Source: Ornithodoros turicata
Lineage: Eukaryota; Arthropoda; Arachnida; Ixodida; Argasidae
DNA: 64,000 nt
NCBI RefSeq assembly: GCF_037126465.1
Contig: NC_088209.1
Location: forward strand, 12,718,052-12,782,051
Direction of reading: 5' to 3'
Below are positions 1-12,036 of the stretch, in pieces. Both the position numbers and the translations under genes were made by a program. How positions within the stretch are numbered: position 1 is the stretch's first letter; every line of letters begins with the position of its first letter. The notes under the pieces are model-generated. The model worked only from the letters and a program-made list of their open reading frames with translations. It was not told the origin of the DNA and made no database searches.

Positions 1-91
1 TAGGAGTTTTGCAAAAGTGGTACACTCTCAAAATGGGTAAAATAATATAAGAAAAGTAGTAAGCAAAGAAAATTAAAACTGGAGGATAAGC

Positions 92-1070
92 GCGTGGTCT
101 CCTGCAGTGGGTGGAAAACGGGTCAAGAGCTTTTATGTTTAGCAGACGGGCAATGTTTTGGGACCTTCGGGGAAATTGGGGAAACAAGATGATGAAGTGG
201 GCCAGAAACAACATTGAGACCATGGGGAGTCGAGGACTGGAATTTAGCAATTAAAAATTACTCTCGGCCTTTGTGTTTGTTGTTACCAAGAAAGCCCGAT
301 TCTCATTTAGAATCTCGTTTAGAAAGAATAGTTTTATGGCGAATTCGGGTGGTCATTTCGGAGCAACTTTTTTTGCCAGATCTCGAGCAGTCGTGTTCGC
401 TTGGTCAAAATGAAGCAAGTCTCGCATGTTCGCGTGGCGCTTTCCGAGCGCTCGGAATTTGCTAGCTAGCACTTTTTTTGCCCGGTCTCAAAACGATCGA
501 GCAGCAGATTGCTCAACTGTATCCGGTGTCGTCACATCCGCACTGCAACGGTGGCGAGTGCCCTCATTGGCCCGCATGTTCAGATCACGTGGTTTAGCAG
601 ACGACAGAACTCGAAGACTTGCGACCGCGACGCCCCTAGCGTGACCCAAGTACCTAAAACCGCTAGATTCCTAGCGATCATGTTCGGGTGGCAACGGTCA
701 CGTGATCCAGCTCTGTCGCCGACCTAGCAATTTCCGAGCGCTCGGCCGTTTTGCTACGAAATGACCACCCGAATTCGCTATTAGATTCTTTGCATCTTCT
801 TCTTTTAAACCTCTCTAAAACGATTCTTTGAGCATCTTAACTCGCTGCATCATTCAATTCAATTTTCATGTCACTTCTCACACCAATCTGTAAGCTTCTT
901 AGACGTGACCGTCTCTCTTAGATTACCTTGTTACCTGTTTCCGCTCAATGATGTTTCTGGCCCACTTTACCATCCTGTTTCCCCAATTTCCCCGAAGGTC
1001 CCAAAACGTTGCCAGTCTGCTAAACATAAAAGCTTCTGACCTGTTTTTCACTCACTGTGGGAGACCACAT
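92..1070. mobile_element. Fold-back non-autonomous transposon, about 1 kb
   Basis: Arms of about 125 bp (92-216 and 947-1070) are inverted copies of each other; both carry TTTATGTTTAGCAGAC and GGGACCTTCGGGGAAATTGG. The interior holds a second element (336-782). No transposase is visible. Confidence 0.7.
336..782 (+). mobile_element. Palindromic-ended MITE, copy 1, nested in a fold-back element
   Basis: Terminal inverted repeats GCGAATTCGGGTGGTCATTT at both ends; about 447 bp. The interior includes TCCGAGCGCTCGG palindromes and one AGCAGACGAC word (596-605). A highly similar inverted copy lies at 57127-57573. Confidence 0.8.
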
Positions 1071-1749
1071 GTGCATTGGTCACTTGACCACCTGAAACAA
1101 TCCCCTTTACTATTGTATAATGTATCCTATAATGCTATTATACATGGTTGTAATGACCTGAACCCTTGACGAAAACAGCCCCAATCTTTTTCAGAACTGA
1201 TTTTCTGGAAAGCGTGTTACACTTTTATGTCTAAATATTCGGGTCTGCAGGTTCCAAGTAAGCTGCAATCACTTGCGGGTCCTTGAATTCGCAGAACGGC
1301 GAATTGCGGTAGCAGACGAATTCTCACTATGTGTGACCTTGAAGTGAAGTGAAGGAGGGAGAGGGGGCAATAAGCGGGCCTTCTGTATCTAGGGGGCGTT
1401 GACACTGCTCTCCTAAACCTCAATGACCGGCGGCGACACACGTGTACTTCTGCATATCCGATGACATCATCAGTCGGCTTAGTGTGTGCACTCTGGGAAA
1501 GGGAAATTTTGGCCGCCTTCTCCCCCAATTGTGGTTTCGGTTTACAACAACCGATATTTCCGCGTAATACTTCGCATATGAGGGAAATCATGCCCGCACC
1601 CGGTATTTGGGGGGCCAGTATGTACGAAAAGCGTCGTGCAACAATTTTTTTCAGAGATCGTTCCAAGGTCTCCCTTTCACGCGTGCGAGCCGGGAAATGA
1701 CGTATGCTGATGCATCCTTGCACGGGGCTCATTCAGAAGGGATTATGAA

Positions 1750-2142
1750 TAGGGAGTGACTTTTTCGGGTAAAACCCTCTTCTGCCGGGTTATTCTCCCG
1801 CGACTAATTCGGGTCAAACCAGATTCCTCCCAGAATTCCGTTAACTATGGAATCCTCAAGTGACGTTTCCACCGAAGACGAACAAACGTTGCCACACGTA
1901 AGAATGGGTCACTTACGTTCCCAGAAATACACCCACGCGTGTTAGCACTGTGTATGCCTTCAGGGATTAGTGCTTGATAGTGCTACTATATAGAAAATTA
2001 GGACTTGTTCGACTAGAGGAGATACGAAAACACCCGATCGCACAATTATCGTCCGAATTACAGATTTAAAAAATAGTGCCCGATTCCCCCCCCCGCCTCT
2101 CAAATGTGTGAAAGGCATTTAACCCGAAAAAGTCACTCCCTA
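1750..2142. mobile_element. hAT-like MITE, TTCGGGTTAAACCCGA family, copy 1
   Basis: Ends TAGGGAGTGACTTTTTCGGG and its inverse. The flanks ATTATGAA / ATTATGAC are a 7-of-8 target duplication. The body carries repeated CCCGAATT and CCCGATT blocks. Confidence 0.75.
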
Positions 2143-2168
2143 ATTATGACTCATGTGCTATTCTAGAC

Positions 2169-2669
2169 CAGTGTTTCCCAAAGTGTGGTCCGCGGACCCC
2201 TGGGGGTCCGCGAGAGTGTGCATGGGGGTCCGCGACCGTCTCTCACATTTCAGTGAGGATTTTCGTCCCCACAAACACGTGCTCGCCCATGCTGCCTGAT
2301 TTCCAAACACCCAGAACTTCCAAAATTGCTACAAGCATGCTTCAACGGCTAGCTTCTAATTTCTGATAGAAAAGTCCTGCAATGCACGTTTGTCCGCGTC
2401 ATATACATACTAACAAGAAGAAGAAACCAGTCCGGAATCGTTTCTGAAGCTGTATCGAAAGCACGCAGCAGCTGACGAGGTTGTTGGTTATGCACTGGCT
2501 AGCATGGGAAATACAGTGCGTCATATCGTTTTGCGTCGAGTTCGAACTGACTGAGAGTGTTCCTCCTGTGTTTAGCGCATTTTATATTTGGCAGCCGGGG
2601 GGGGGGGTCCGTGAATTGGTTCTCATCGCTTCCGGGGGTCCGTCACCGCCAAAAGTTTGGGAAACGCTG
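2169..2669. mobile_element. hAT non-autonomous element, 501 bp
   Basis: Ends CAGTGTTTCCCAAAGTGTG / CAGCGTTTCCCAAACTTTT (inverted), with an exact 8-bp target duplication TTCTAGAC at 2161-2168 and 2670-2677. Subterminal GGGGGTCCGCG repeats. No coding capacity. Confidence 0.9.
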
Positions 2670-2677
2670 TTCTAGAC

Positions 2678-5600
2678 CTCTTGCACATGCTACAGGCCAG
2701 CTACACTTGTTGCTGTTGTCATAGTGCTAAAGAAAAGACTACAATTGCAGGGTGTTTGTACAGTGCCTTTAGACGTGTCAGAAGGATGAATGGTACAAAA
2801 TGATTTTTTTAGATAAAATTGCTATAAAAAATCAAGAGTGCAAGGGTAACGCAGTAAAGAGGGCTGATGATACAGTGGTCCCCTTGCATGGGATTCCTAG
2901 TGATTGTATCCATAAACGTAAACAGCACCACCAGCCCAATTTTTCCCACTTTGCGTGTGTGTGTGTGTGCTGCTCAAAAGAACAATATGATGATGATTCA
3001 GCTGTTTTTTTTTTTCTTTTTTTCTGGCACCAGAGCAACTCTTGCCATAATGCGCCACAATACGGCTGATGTATGAGTGAACTAGCTTATGATTATAGGT
3101 GTGAAAGTGAAACTATAAGAGGTACATATGTCTTACAAGCCTATTGTAGCAAAAATTGTTATTTTTTGCTGCAATTACTTAGCATCCTGTGTCACACACA
3201 AAGTGTTGTGCTTAACGAATTTGGCGCAATAACCAATGTGCTTTTTACCCAGAATTACAACACTTTCTGCGTTTCTGCATAGATTTTATCGCATATGTAC
3301 ACGCTTCATTTACAAATTTGCACGCTCAGTATAAGTTGACTACTGAAGACACTGGCTGAGTGGTGGCACGAAAAGAACAAACAAACAAAAACGTATGGAA
3401 CTATAAACGTACGTACAGTACTGCCAGTGGTACTCCCTAGTAATCGTAGTACACACCACTCCAAGAGAAATGGAAACTCTAATCCTACTTCTGGTCTAGA
3501 CTCACCCAGGGCCTTATCAATGCGCTCGTGACTGATAAATATGATTTCCAAGGTTCCGCAAGTTGTTTTGACAATCACCGACGATCAGTGTTGTCTGCTA
3601 TGACTATGCCGTAAAGTATGTATTATGGATTCATTCGCACAAGTGAAGTGAGGCGAAATTTTACGACAGTTCCACATTTTGTTTGGAGACTATTGCACTG
3701 GCAAGACATCAATAGAAAATTTTAATCAGCATTTTGTGGTGCTGTCACTCTTCAAAAAATGTACGAGGCTCCATGTGAAGTCGCACTTGCACATGCAAGT
3801 CAAAAACAATACGGGAACATAGCCGCTTTCGGGCAGGATATTTGAAACGTTCCCACGGTTTCGCAGGAACAGTGTGAGAAAATACGTTTCAGAGGGAGAA
3901 CCCAAGTGAGCTAAGACAACAGCAGTTTTTGTCTACTAAGAGGCACAGCTGCTGCTGTGATAATCAGTATTAACATAATCAGCACAATTCAGAGAGGAAC
4001 GAAAAATTCAAGTTGAACTGCGCAAGTTTACGCTGCGAAGATTTTCCATAATTAATATGCTGATTGCACAGCCAATGCTAAATTTAACGTTCGGGTTAGG
4101 TCACCTAAGGCCAAGGTTTAAAAAAGCTCAATGTTTTTGGAGAGCGCATACTTATGGCCTTGTGGTTCAGGATGAAACCTGGTAACACTCATTTCTTCCC
4201 CAGATTTCGCGTCCTCGCGATTCAGGGTAAAACCCAAACGCCCTCGAAATGTGGCTTGGCGGAGTGCCAATTCAGCCAGCAACGTGAGCAATGAGGAAAG
4301 GATAAGCGCTGCATATTCAGCATAGAGTTCATTGTCTCGTGTTCTGACAGCAGAGTTTTTTTCGTACACATTTTATCGTTTAACGGCTCATAAAGTATGA
4401 CATTATATTAACACCCTTCCTCAGATCTTCAATTAATATAAAAACCGAAACACAAGTCCCTACACATGCTGGAGGACAGGTCCTGTTGTAAAGCTCCGCT
4501 GTTGCGTGTGTACTAGTTCAAAACTGCGTACACCAGTTTGCAGTTTTAGTTCCGGCGACATCAGTTTGATGTCACTGTAAGCCCCACGAAGGCCACCTAC
4601 AGAATTTGCTGGTAGCTGAGGCTTTTTAGGTGCATGATAATTTTTGTGGCTTTCAAAGGAAAAGTTTGATTTTGGCGAAACATCTGCCACAAATTTGGAC
4701 ACCAAAGACGAGAAGGGGCTACACTACAGCGTGCCTCCAGCGTGAAACAGACCAGCCGGGCGGAGTTTCGTGAGAGCCAATTCAGAGCAAACATCTGGCA
4801 CAGGCTGCCACCGTATGCTCTGCATAGATAATGGCTCCACCACAATATATGGCACATGTTTTGCCAGAGGCTCTGTAGATTGCTCTGAGCATGAAGGCCA
4901 AATCCTTCGGATGTAGCATGCAGGAAATATAAAGGCACCAATATAATATATCGGGTAGAGGAAAGTTATGGGCAACGCATCGGCATGGAAGCCACTTTTT
5001 GTATCGCGATGCCTATACTTGTAATAGCAAACCAGAGGAGGTCCACAGCGTCAGCGAAAAGAAGGACAAATGGCAGGAAATGGCTAAGGAGACTGCAATA
5101 GAGCACAAGGGCAAAGTTCAATGTATTGTTTTCTGTCACAGTACCATTTTTTTTAGATCTAGGAACGAAAGATTGAAGACGTAAAATTCAAGACTTAGTC
5201 TAATCACGAGTGTCGATGGCCTGAAAAAAAAAAAAAAAAAAACTCACAAAAAAAAGGTAATGGGGGCGGATCATGTATTTGGCACGCTCTGGATGTACTT
5301 GATGAATGGTGATAAGCAGCTACAGATATTTGTGCTGGGGACTATGCCCTAATAATGTCGCCGAGTGATCAAATTGAGTTGGCGCCAAAGAATTATATGT
5401 CTGTAATGAACGCCACGCGAAGCGTTGGTGATACTTGATGTGGTCATACGTGGTATGGTGTAAAAAGCTCTATGCAGCTAATGTTCTATGGCACAAAAAT
5501 TACCTCGGCACGACCTCTCGACGACCCCCGCCCACTTGTTCACATCAATCTTCCACCCTTGCCAGACACTAATTTGGCAATCTGGATTTGCCTGGAAGCC

Positions 5601-6662
5601 CAATGCATAATTTTGAGTGATGACGGCTACAGTAAAATCGGCCGCAACAATTATTAGCTGCAAATTTTTTCTAGCCATTCGTTGGTGTTACAGTCACTGC
5701 CACAGTGCACACCGCGTGGAGTCTTCCAACATTATAGATTTCTACAGCTGGTCCCGATAACTGCAACGGGAAAACAGGTTTCCCAGCATAAGCAATGTGA
5801 AGCACGCACAGTTGAAGTCAACATATACTGCTCAATGGGCTTTAACTGAACTTCCTGTCTGAGCTAAACTGATAATTCGTTTACTTGCCTTTTGTTTCCA
5901 AGAGGAAGTGCGCTGAAGTACTCTGTAACTTCTTCTTTTTGACGACAAATAAAGCTCGAATAAGCAAAGCGAAGCTACGCGCGACTGAAGGCAAGGGGGC
6001 AAGGTTGCTTCAGAAGGTCCACATGACAACCAAGAGGTGGAGTTAGCGTCGTCACATCAAAAACTAAAAACTCTTGATGAGCCACGATGAGCCCTCATCG
6101 AAAACAATTTATAGGTGCCAGGCTGGCAGATATCCAAAACCAATGTGGGCATGTGACAAGGAACGCGAACGAGGGCCCAGTAGCCCAGTAGGACCGTGCG
6201 CCTGGTGAAAGCAGACGACAGCTAGGGCAGCCAGGGTGAACAGAAGGGCTGGAGAGAACGGAGAGAACAAGAATTTTGTGTAAATGTACTGGATATACTG
6301 GACCAGTTGCACTCAGTTTTGGTTTCACTACCCGTTGTATGACAAACTGAAACCCGCGTTTTGCGTACTTGTAATCAAAAAGCAGGGCGCACATAAACTA
6401 ATAAACTAAGTAAAAGAACAGTAGCGTCATCGACATGGGCATTAGAATCCACATATAATCCAGACCAATCCAGATGTCAAGAGCAGATGCAAGACAACAG
6501 CAGACGAAATGAAACTCGGCGTGAGTTGATTCAAGTCATTCACGTGTACCAACTTACCGAGCATTTGCAGTGCGTACACAGAAATATTGGGTAAAGTTCT
6601 GACGAAGCGGTGGTACAGTTCATATTTAATTATGATTTAACGCGCCGCAAGGTGGCACAGTA
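2678..6662. other. Gene-free stretch upstream of TRMT10A
   Basis: Contains a short GT run (2958-2970), poly-A (5225-5242) and scattered short open frames without family resemblance. The last few hundred bases presumably hold the TRMT10A promoter and 5' UTR; no TATA box is evident. One AGCAGACGAC word occurs at 6210-6219. Confidence 0.5.
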
Positions 6663-6892
6663 ATGGAGCAAGTCAAGACTGAAAGCTTAGCAGGAGGAAA
6701 TGACACGAACGACGCGCAAGTGAACGCTAGCGATTGTGACCACGATTTCGACCCCCAAAAGGACGAAGTGAGTCGAATGTCTTTTGTAGAACTTCAGGAA
6801 TATCTAGAAGCGAATGCAAAGCTCATATCCAAAAATCGAAGAAAAAAGCTGATAAAAAGATTGGAGTGGCTCAGGCACCGACCAGAGCGAAG
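6663..6892 (+). CDS. TRMT10A: TRMT10A exon 1 (start codon)
   Basis: Encodes residues 1-76 plus two bases of codon 77. The start ATG follows CACAGTA. The first 55 residues are acidic and variable, then the basic [14 protein letters not shown] segment begins. Donor AG|GTAATT; without splicing the frame stops two bases later (TAA inside the donor). Confidence 0.88.
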
Positions 6893-9800
6893 GTAATTAG
6901 GATGAAACTCAAGTATTGTAACTACACTGCGCAACCACAAAACGTTACAGTAAGGGACCTGTTTATCCAGGGCGCTGCAGAAAGAAAAACAGAAAAGAAA
7001 AAGAGCAGAAGCTAAGGAGTCTCCAAGTGAGCAGCCAGAATGCAAGAAGCAAAAGATAACAAAAATGGAAGACTCCTCTTGCAAGATAAAAATTGCTATC
7101 GACTTGTCTCTCGACCATCATATGACAGACAGGGTAATTCAATGGCATCGTGACTCGCACAGCACTGTTGATCCGTGAGATGTCGTTTTCTTCGCAGGAA
7201 CGGATGAAGTGCTTGAAGCAGCTGCAGAGGTGTTACTCACTGAACCGTAGGGCCCCTGACCCTGTTCAGGTGGGCTGCTTTCTTTTCCAGGCCGTACAGT
7301 TAACCTAGGAATGGTTCACGACTAATTTGTCGTGAAAGTTTTCAGTTGTTCCTAACGGGCATGGGAGGATCGTTCAAGTCTCACAAGGTCGCGATCAATG
7401 GCTTTGACAACTGGGATGTACGTATGAGTTCAATTTTTTTTATCGTACTTGACTCAGGTGGGTGTGAGCTTATTACATCCGAAGAAAAATGGCAGCTACA
7501 TATAAACAGCTTATGAATAGTGATGGCAGGTCTTTTTTTTCTTGGCCTCCAGAGAGGGAGAAGACGCGTGGAGGTGCAACACACACACAAAAGACTGACT
7601 CACCAATGTGAACATATATTTGACATAGGTGATCTGACCTGCTGAGGGCTTTTACAAATCCCATTGAGCCGACCGTGTAGATACGACACCTTGCACGTGT
7701 GGGTGACTACATTTGGGTATGGCAGGGCAGCTGACGCTACCTAGGAACTTCCCTCACTGCACCCCTGCTTGTGATAGTGGGAAAGGGAAGGTCGAATGAA
7801 TCTAAGAATACATATAATGTTTTGTTGAAGAATTCTGTTCCAAAAGTAAAAAGCACTAAAAGGACCAGAAAACAGACAACCACACACAAGGCACACACTA
7901 ACAACAAAGGTTTATTGACACGTCCTGACGCCCTCTTAAACCTTCTTAGGATTTCCCTCGACGAAATACTTATCGAGGCATTGCTTACATGAGCGGAACT
8001 TTTCTCTGTTATGAGGGATGCTTCCCACAGCTCACGCTCTCTTGCAGCACAGAAACTTGCCTTTAATGCCTCGACGAATCTTTCGTCGAGGGGTAGGGAA
8101 ATCCTAAGAAGTTCCGTGTCCGAGTGTTCTGGTCCTCGACAGAAACCCTCGTTAGTGTGCGCCTCGTATATGGTTGTTTGTTTTCCATCATTTTAGCAAC
8201 AGCAATGGATTACCAACAGTCCCAAATGGAAGTTGTGGATGAATGGAAGTGAATAATTTCATTTGCTTTATAAAGTGACAATTTGTAAAGAAGCCAAAAA
8301 ACGTTTCATGTTCAGATGCCAAGGTAATGTTTGATCTAAATCAGGTCATACGACGCCACATAGCAGTGTCAGCTTTTCCCATGGTCACATCAAGGCGCGG
8401 ATCTAGAGTGGGGGGAGACTGGACCCTTTCCTTATTGTTTAGTGGTCCTTAGGTGCTGTATGTAGCACACTGTGCTGGACCCCCCCAAAGAAATACTGGA
8501 TCTGCCCTGGTCACATGCCATGGAAGAATTGATTAAACCAGTCATGCCAGCTTTATGACATGTCCTTAGGGAATCTGGAAGCGAGACCTCCCCACCCAAC
8601 CACCCTAAGTAGCTGGCCGAATTCACACCAAATCACGCAAACGTACACAATAGACAAAGTTACTTTGCAAAAGAGTGACAGCATACAGATACCTTGGGAT
8701 CATCCTGTCCGATGACCTTGCATGGAATGCTCACATCAACTCAATCACTGCGAAAGCATGCAGTACTTTGAGCTTCTTGAAATGTGATCTATACCTCGCA
8801 TCCCTGGAGTCTACCATAAATACGTGGCTTATACCAGCTCAATCTCGCCTCAACTGGGGTATGACTCATCTATTTGGAACCTGTCCAAATTATAATCTGT
8901 CCAAAACAAGACCAGCCATTTCATAGTTCACGATAATTCCTGGTCAGTGACGTAGGGCTCAGAGGCTGCTTAAGGAAATTATTTGACACGGGCACAAGTA
9001 CAAACAGGGAGACCAAATTTTTAGCGCAGCAAATTATAGAAAAGGTATCCGAGGACGAGGAAATCTCGTTGCAGGTCCACTTCTCTGATGCTGACCACGC
9101 AGCATGTTTTGGGAAAGAGAATGTTGTCTACTTGAGCAGCGAGTCCCCAAACGAACTGTCGGATCTTGAAGAAGGAAAAGCCTATGTTATCGGTGGGCTT
9201 GTCGACCACAACCGTTGTAGGGTAGGTATTAATTGCTGTTAGTTAATTGCTGTTAGTTTCCATTCCTTTTTTCTTTTTTTTTTCCTTGCATGAGTAGGTA
9301 GTTAGTTCCTCTGTGGTAGGTAGTAGGTAGGTAGTTCCTTGCAGCTTGCATGTGTAGGTAGCCCAGTCAGTGTCAGAAATATGGAAGAAATGCAGGATAA
9401 AATTGTCGCTGTATCATAAAGTAAACCTGGAAAAGTAAAGCATGTATGTTTCAAAAAGTAAAGTAGTAGTAAAAAGTAAAGCATGTTTCTTGTACGAACC
9501 ATGGTTGTGTTGACTTTCCACTGTAGAACCTGTAGTTTCCACTAAACACCTGACATGTTTTACACATGGAGGAGCAGCATGTGTGCAATTTCACTTAACG
9601 TCCTTTACACTCTTAAAAGAGGACTTCATTGCATAACGCTACTGGCCAACCATTATCCCGAATGGCATCGTTCTCCCCTCGATTTCATGAAAGGCAGAGA
9701 TGTCCACCTTTTGTGTCCATGTGTGGGCAGTTATGATGGTAAGGCCAGTTTCACCAACGCTGGTTAACTTTAAACTGAGATCAAGGGCTGCTAAAACTTT

Positions 9801-11382
9801 AAGTTAACACTCAATACTTTTTTACAAACGTTAGTTGGTGACATGATGAATGTTTCAGTGACAATAACTTGCTTTAGTGAAGCACAGTTAAGCGTTAAAT
9901 TCAAGTTAAGGGACCGTTGATATCGGTCCAAATGCTAATCAGCGTTGGTGAGACCGGGCCTTAGTAACTGTTCTGAGGCTGCAACACAGAAACAGATGAA
10001 CACGACACATGGCCTGAAGCTTCCATCCGATGGTGTGTTTCAGCCACGGAACAGTTACTTTCCATCATGTTCGCTAGATGGCGCTGCCTCATACTGCATT
10101 GTATGAGAAAAAAAGTGTAGGAAAGATTGCGATGAGAGCGAGTGCAGGTCCCTGTTAGTTGAAAGCTTCCAGTCGTCGGAAAGCAGACGCCAGTGTAGCG
10201 CAAATGGTTAACGCACTCGACTGGTAGTCAAGAGGTGCACGGTTCAAATCCCGCCGCTGAATGGCTTTTTCGACGAGTGCCGTATTTCAGTTAATTTGAT
10301 TCAATTTAATATTTGTTTCTCTCTCGAGCGGAAGAGCAGCTAAAAGCCCTAATGGGCTTGAAAAGGCCACTCTCCCGATGCGTGCGCTCCTCCCACAAAT
10401 CCGAGGTGATAATGCTATCATTACGTACAATTATTGGCTTCGAGCATGCTATGTAGTGAAGTTCTGTATGGATTAAACTACATTTCATAGGCTTTTAGTG
10501 GCTTATTGCATCAAAAACCAATTTTCACGTTGGAATTTTGATGCGTTCAACTTTCACTCAGTTATCACCGTAGGTATTTACCGTATGAGAGGTAATTTTG
10601 ATGAGGTTCTAATTTTAGTGAATTCTGTGGATGCTTCTTTTTTTAAAATTAAAGCCCCGTCAAGTAATTGACGCCTCTAAGAGCTTTGTGGCGCAGAATC
10701 AATGTGCTGTGAAATATTTCCCAGACGTGCCTCCATCGGAATTCGCGTATCATTAAGACTGCAACATTAACCACTTGTACGGTATTACTGAAATCTTCTA
10801 TAACTTCACATTGTTTCATAATTCTGTAACTCTACACATTTCCCTCTGCAAGGAGGCAGACCAGCATGGCAGATAAGCTTTGTATTTTGTATGCTTTTGT
10901 ACGATTTTTTATGTATGCTGTTAAGACTCTGCTCTGAATGTCTGGCAACCCCAGTACAGCATGCTGAAGAGTGCTGGAAAATATGGTATACATTACACAT
11001 AACACATTTCCCTATACCAGGGGCTGTGCCACAAGCTTGCCGAAGAACAGGGAATCCAGCATGCCAGATTGCCAATTGACAGCAACTTGGTGCTGAAGAC
11101 CAGAAAAGTGCTCACCATTGACCAGGGTGATTATCTGAAAGTGACGTCATGTCCGTCGGACACATGAAAGTGGTCTCCTGCATCTCATACAAAGATTACA
11201 GTTCTCTCTCACTTTCAGTGTTCCTAATCCTGTTGAAAGTTACGCAAGGCCTTGACTGGAAAGATGCATTCCTCGAAACCATCCCGCAGCGAAAGGGTGC
11301 CATTGCCATTGAGAACTTCGTTGACTCCTGCGACTCTGTCAGTGCTGACACGGACAGTTCTTGCGATAAGCAGTCTGCATGA
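6663..11382 (+). CDS. TRMT10A: tRNA (guanine-9-N1) methyltransferase, TRMT10A-type, seven exons
   Basis: Joined exons 6663-6892, 6971-7133, 7198-7269, 7346-7417, 9075-9221, 11021-11126 and 11219-11382 give 317 residues plus stop; every intron is GT-AG and all phases agree. Family knowledge: TRM10 enzymes are SPOUT-fold, SAM-dependent methyltransferases that make m1G at tRNA position 9; animal TRMT10A acts in nucleus/cytosol. Seen: an N-terminal basic segment ([14 protein letters not shown], residues 56-69), a Lys/Arg-rich linker (about 78-110), [28 protein letters not shown], then [10 protein letters not shown] (about 216-225) with the conserved Asp at 223, and PQRKGA near 286-291. The C-terminal tail is short and acidic/Ser-rich, a little shorter than in the human protein (about 339 residues). 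The ATG at 6663 opens the frame and fits the family. Introns 4 and 5 hold repeats. TRMT10B is the alternative; the mitochondrial TRMT10C is unlikely. Confidence 0.93.
6971..7133 (+). CDS. TRMT10A: TRMT10A exon 2
   Basis: Acceptor TTATCCAG|G completes Arg77. Codes a Lys/Glu-rich helix ([16 protein letters not shown]) followed by the first SPOUT strand [11 protein letters not shown], the counterpart of human LIIDCSFDHLM. Donor AGG|GTAATT, phase 0. Confidence 0.9.
7198..7269 (+). CDS. TRMT10A: TRMT10A exon 3
   Basis: 24 codons, phase 0 at both ends. Acceptor TTCTTCGCAG, donor CAG|GTGGGC. Encodes [20 protein letters not shown], matching the helix of the family that contains QxQRCYxxNRR. Confidence 0.9.
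7346..7417 (+). CDS. TRMT10A: TRMT10A exon 4
   Basis: 24 codons, phase 0. Acceptor GTTTTCAG, donor GAT|GTACGT. Encodes [14 protein letters not shown]...FDNWD, the counterpart of human FYLTSHGGQLKKN...WVNWKD. Confidence 0.88.
8391..8508. mobile_element. Short hAT-like MITE in TRMT10A intron 4
   Basis: Ends CAAGGCGCGGATCTAG and CTGGATCTGCCCT (imperfect inverted repeats), flanked by GGTCACAT at 8383-8390 and 8509-8516. Confidence 0.7.
8670..8923 (+). pseudogene. LINE reverse-transcriptase C-terminal fragment in TRMT10A intron 4
   Basis: Reads [20 protein letters not shown], then [16 protein letters not shown], the conserved stretch after the catalytic domain in Jockey/CR1/I-type LINEs. Truncated on both sides and followed by stops; a dead fragment in the sense orientation of the host gene. 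Confidence 0.75.
9075..9221 (+). CDS. TRMT10A: TRMT10A exon 5, catalytic core
   Basis: 49 codons, phase 0. Acceptor CGTTGCAG|GTC, donor AGG|GTAGGT. Encodes [12 protein letters not shown] and [10 protein letters not shown], the most conserved TRM10 block; the Asp of LVDHN is the residue studied as a catalytic acid/base in yeast Trm10. Confidence 0.93.
9607..9740 (+). mobile_element. Half copy of the TACACTCTTAAAA MITE in TRMT10A intron 5
   Basis: Begins TTACACTCTTAAAAGAGGAC and carries GGCCAACCATTATC and GAAAGGCAGA, diverged from the complete palindromic copy at 55786-56040. Only the left half is present. Confidence 0.65.
10189..10268 (+). tRNA. Degenerate tRNA-like sequence (Thr GGT-like) in TRMT10A intron 5
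   Basis: Has an A box (TAGCGCAAATGG), a B box (GGTTCAAATCC), an anticodon loop CTGGTAG and a TTTTT run straight after. The acceptor and T stems pair poorly, so this is more likely a tRNA-derived SINE head or pseudogene than a working tRNA. Confidence 0.35.
11021..11126 (+). CDS. TRMT10A: TRMT10A exon 6
   Basis: Acceptor CTATACCAG|GGG; 35 codons plus one base; donor CAGG|GTGATT. Encodes [20 protein letters not shown] and [10 protein letters not shown], the SAM-binding knot region (human ...GINHAQLPLG...SRKVLAVNH). Confidence 0.9.
11219..11382 (+). CDS. TRMT10A: TRMT10A exon 7 (stop codon)
   Basis: Acceptor ACTTTCAG|TG completes a Val codon, then [16 protein letters not shown], the family's last conserved block. 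A 26-residue tail rich in Ser and Asp follows, ending at the TGA at 11380-11382. Confidence 0.92.
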
Positions 11383-11397
11383 CTGCTTCAGCCAACC

Positions 11398-11403
11398 AAT
11401 AAA
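11398..11403 (+). terminator. Polyadenylation signal of TRMT10A
   Basis: AATAAA lies 15 nt after the TRMT10A stop codon, implying a very short 3' UTR unless a later signal is used. A GT-rich stretch (GGTCTC...GTGTTATGG) follows within 30 nt. Confidence 0.6.
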
Positions 11404-12017
11404 CGGTCTCTTACGTGTTATGGTCTCAGGAGCCCATTATTGTGCAGAGCAAGGATTCCACATGTACTCACTTCAAATGAATAACTCTTTATTTATTTAT
11501 GTATAAATAATGCGAGTCATCTGCAACAACTGGCAGTAACAATGCAACGGAGCATTGACTTTCCAAAGCAAATACGGGCCATGGTATACAAAGCTAGTGG
11601 AACGAGGGAGGGGGGGGCAACCTTTCTCGCAGGAAAAGAAGAGAGAGACAAAGCACGACATGTTGTTGTACCAAACTATTGCCTAGCACATCTGTTACAC
11701 ATGCTCTCTAGCATGGCCTTTAATGCATATACAGTCTTTGCAAGATCATGTTGTGCTCGCGTAAATCGAGCGTAAATCGAGCTCTGAGCGTAAATCGAGC
11801 GAACGAAGCCCAGGTAGTATAGGTAGAATGAACATTGTGTTTTCTATTTTTATTCATCAAAATTGGGAGATGCTCGTCGGAAAAACACTTCTCGCTTTTC
11901 CGATGAACACAACATGCTATGCAGCTATACTGAATGTTCGTTGCCCAGCATTCTTCAGTGCCATATTGGATATTGAATTTGCACTTTTGCAAGATGCCTT
12001 TCATTCCATTTTTTTTT

Positions 12018-12036
12018 TGTGTGTGTGTGTGTGTGT
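12018..12036. repeat. GT microsatellite
   Basis: About nine GT units preceded by a run of T. Confidence 0.9.

Noticed and set aside
1217..1732. 171-codon minus-strand frame
   Set aside because: No family resemblance, no splice or polyA context, and another frame is open on the opposite strand; treated as chance.
2958..2970. Possible functional GT tract
   Set aside because: Short microsatellite only.
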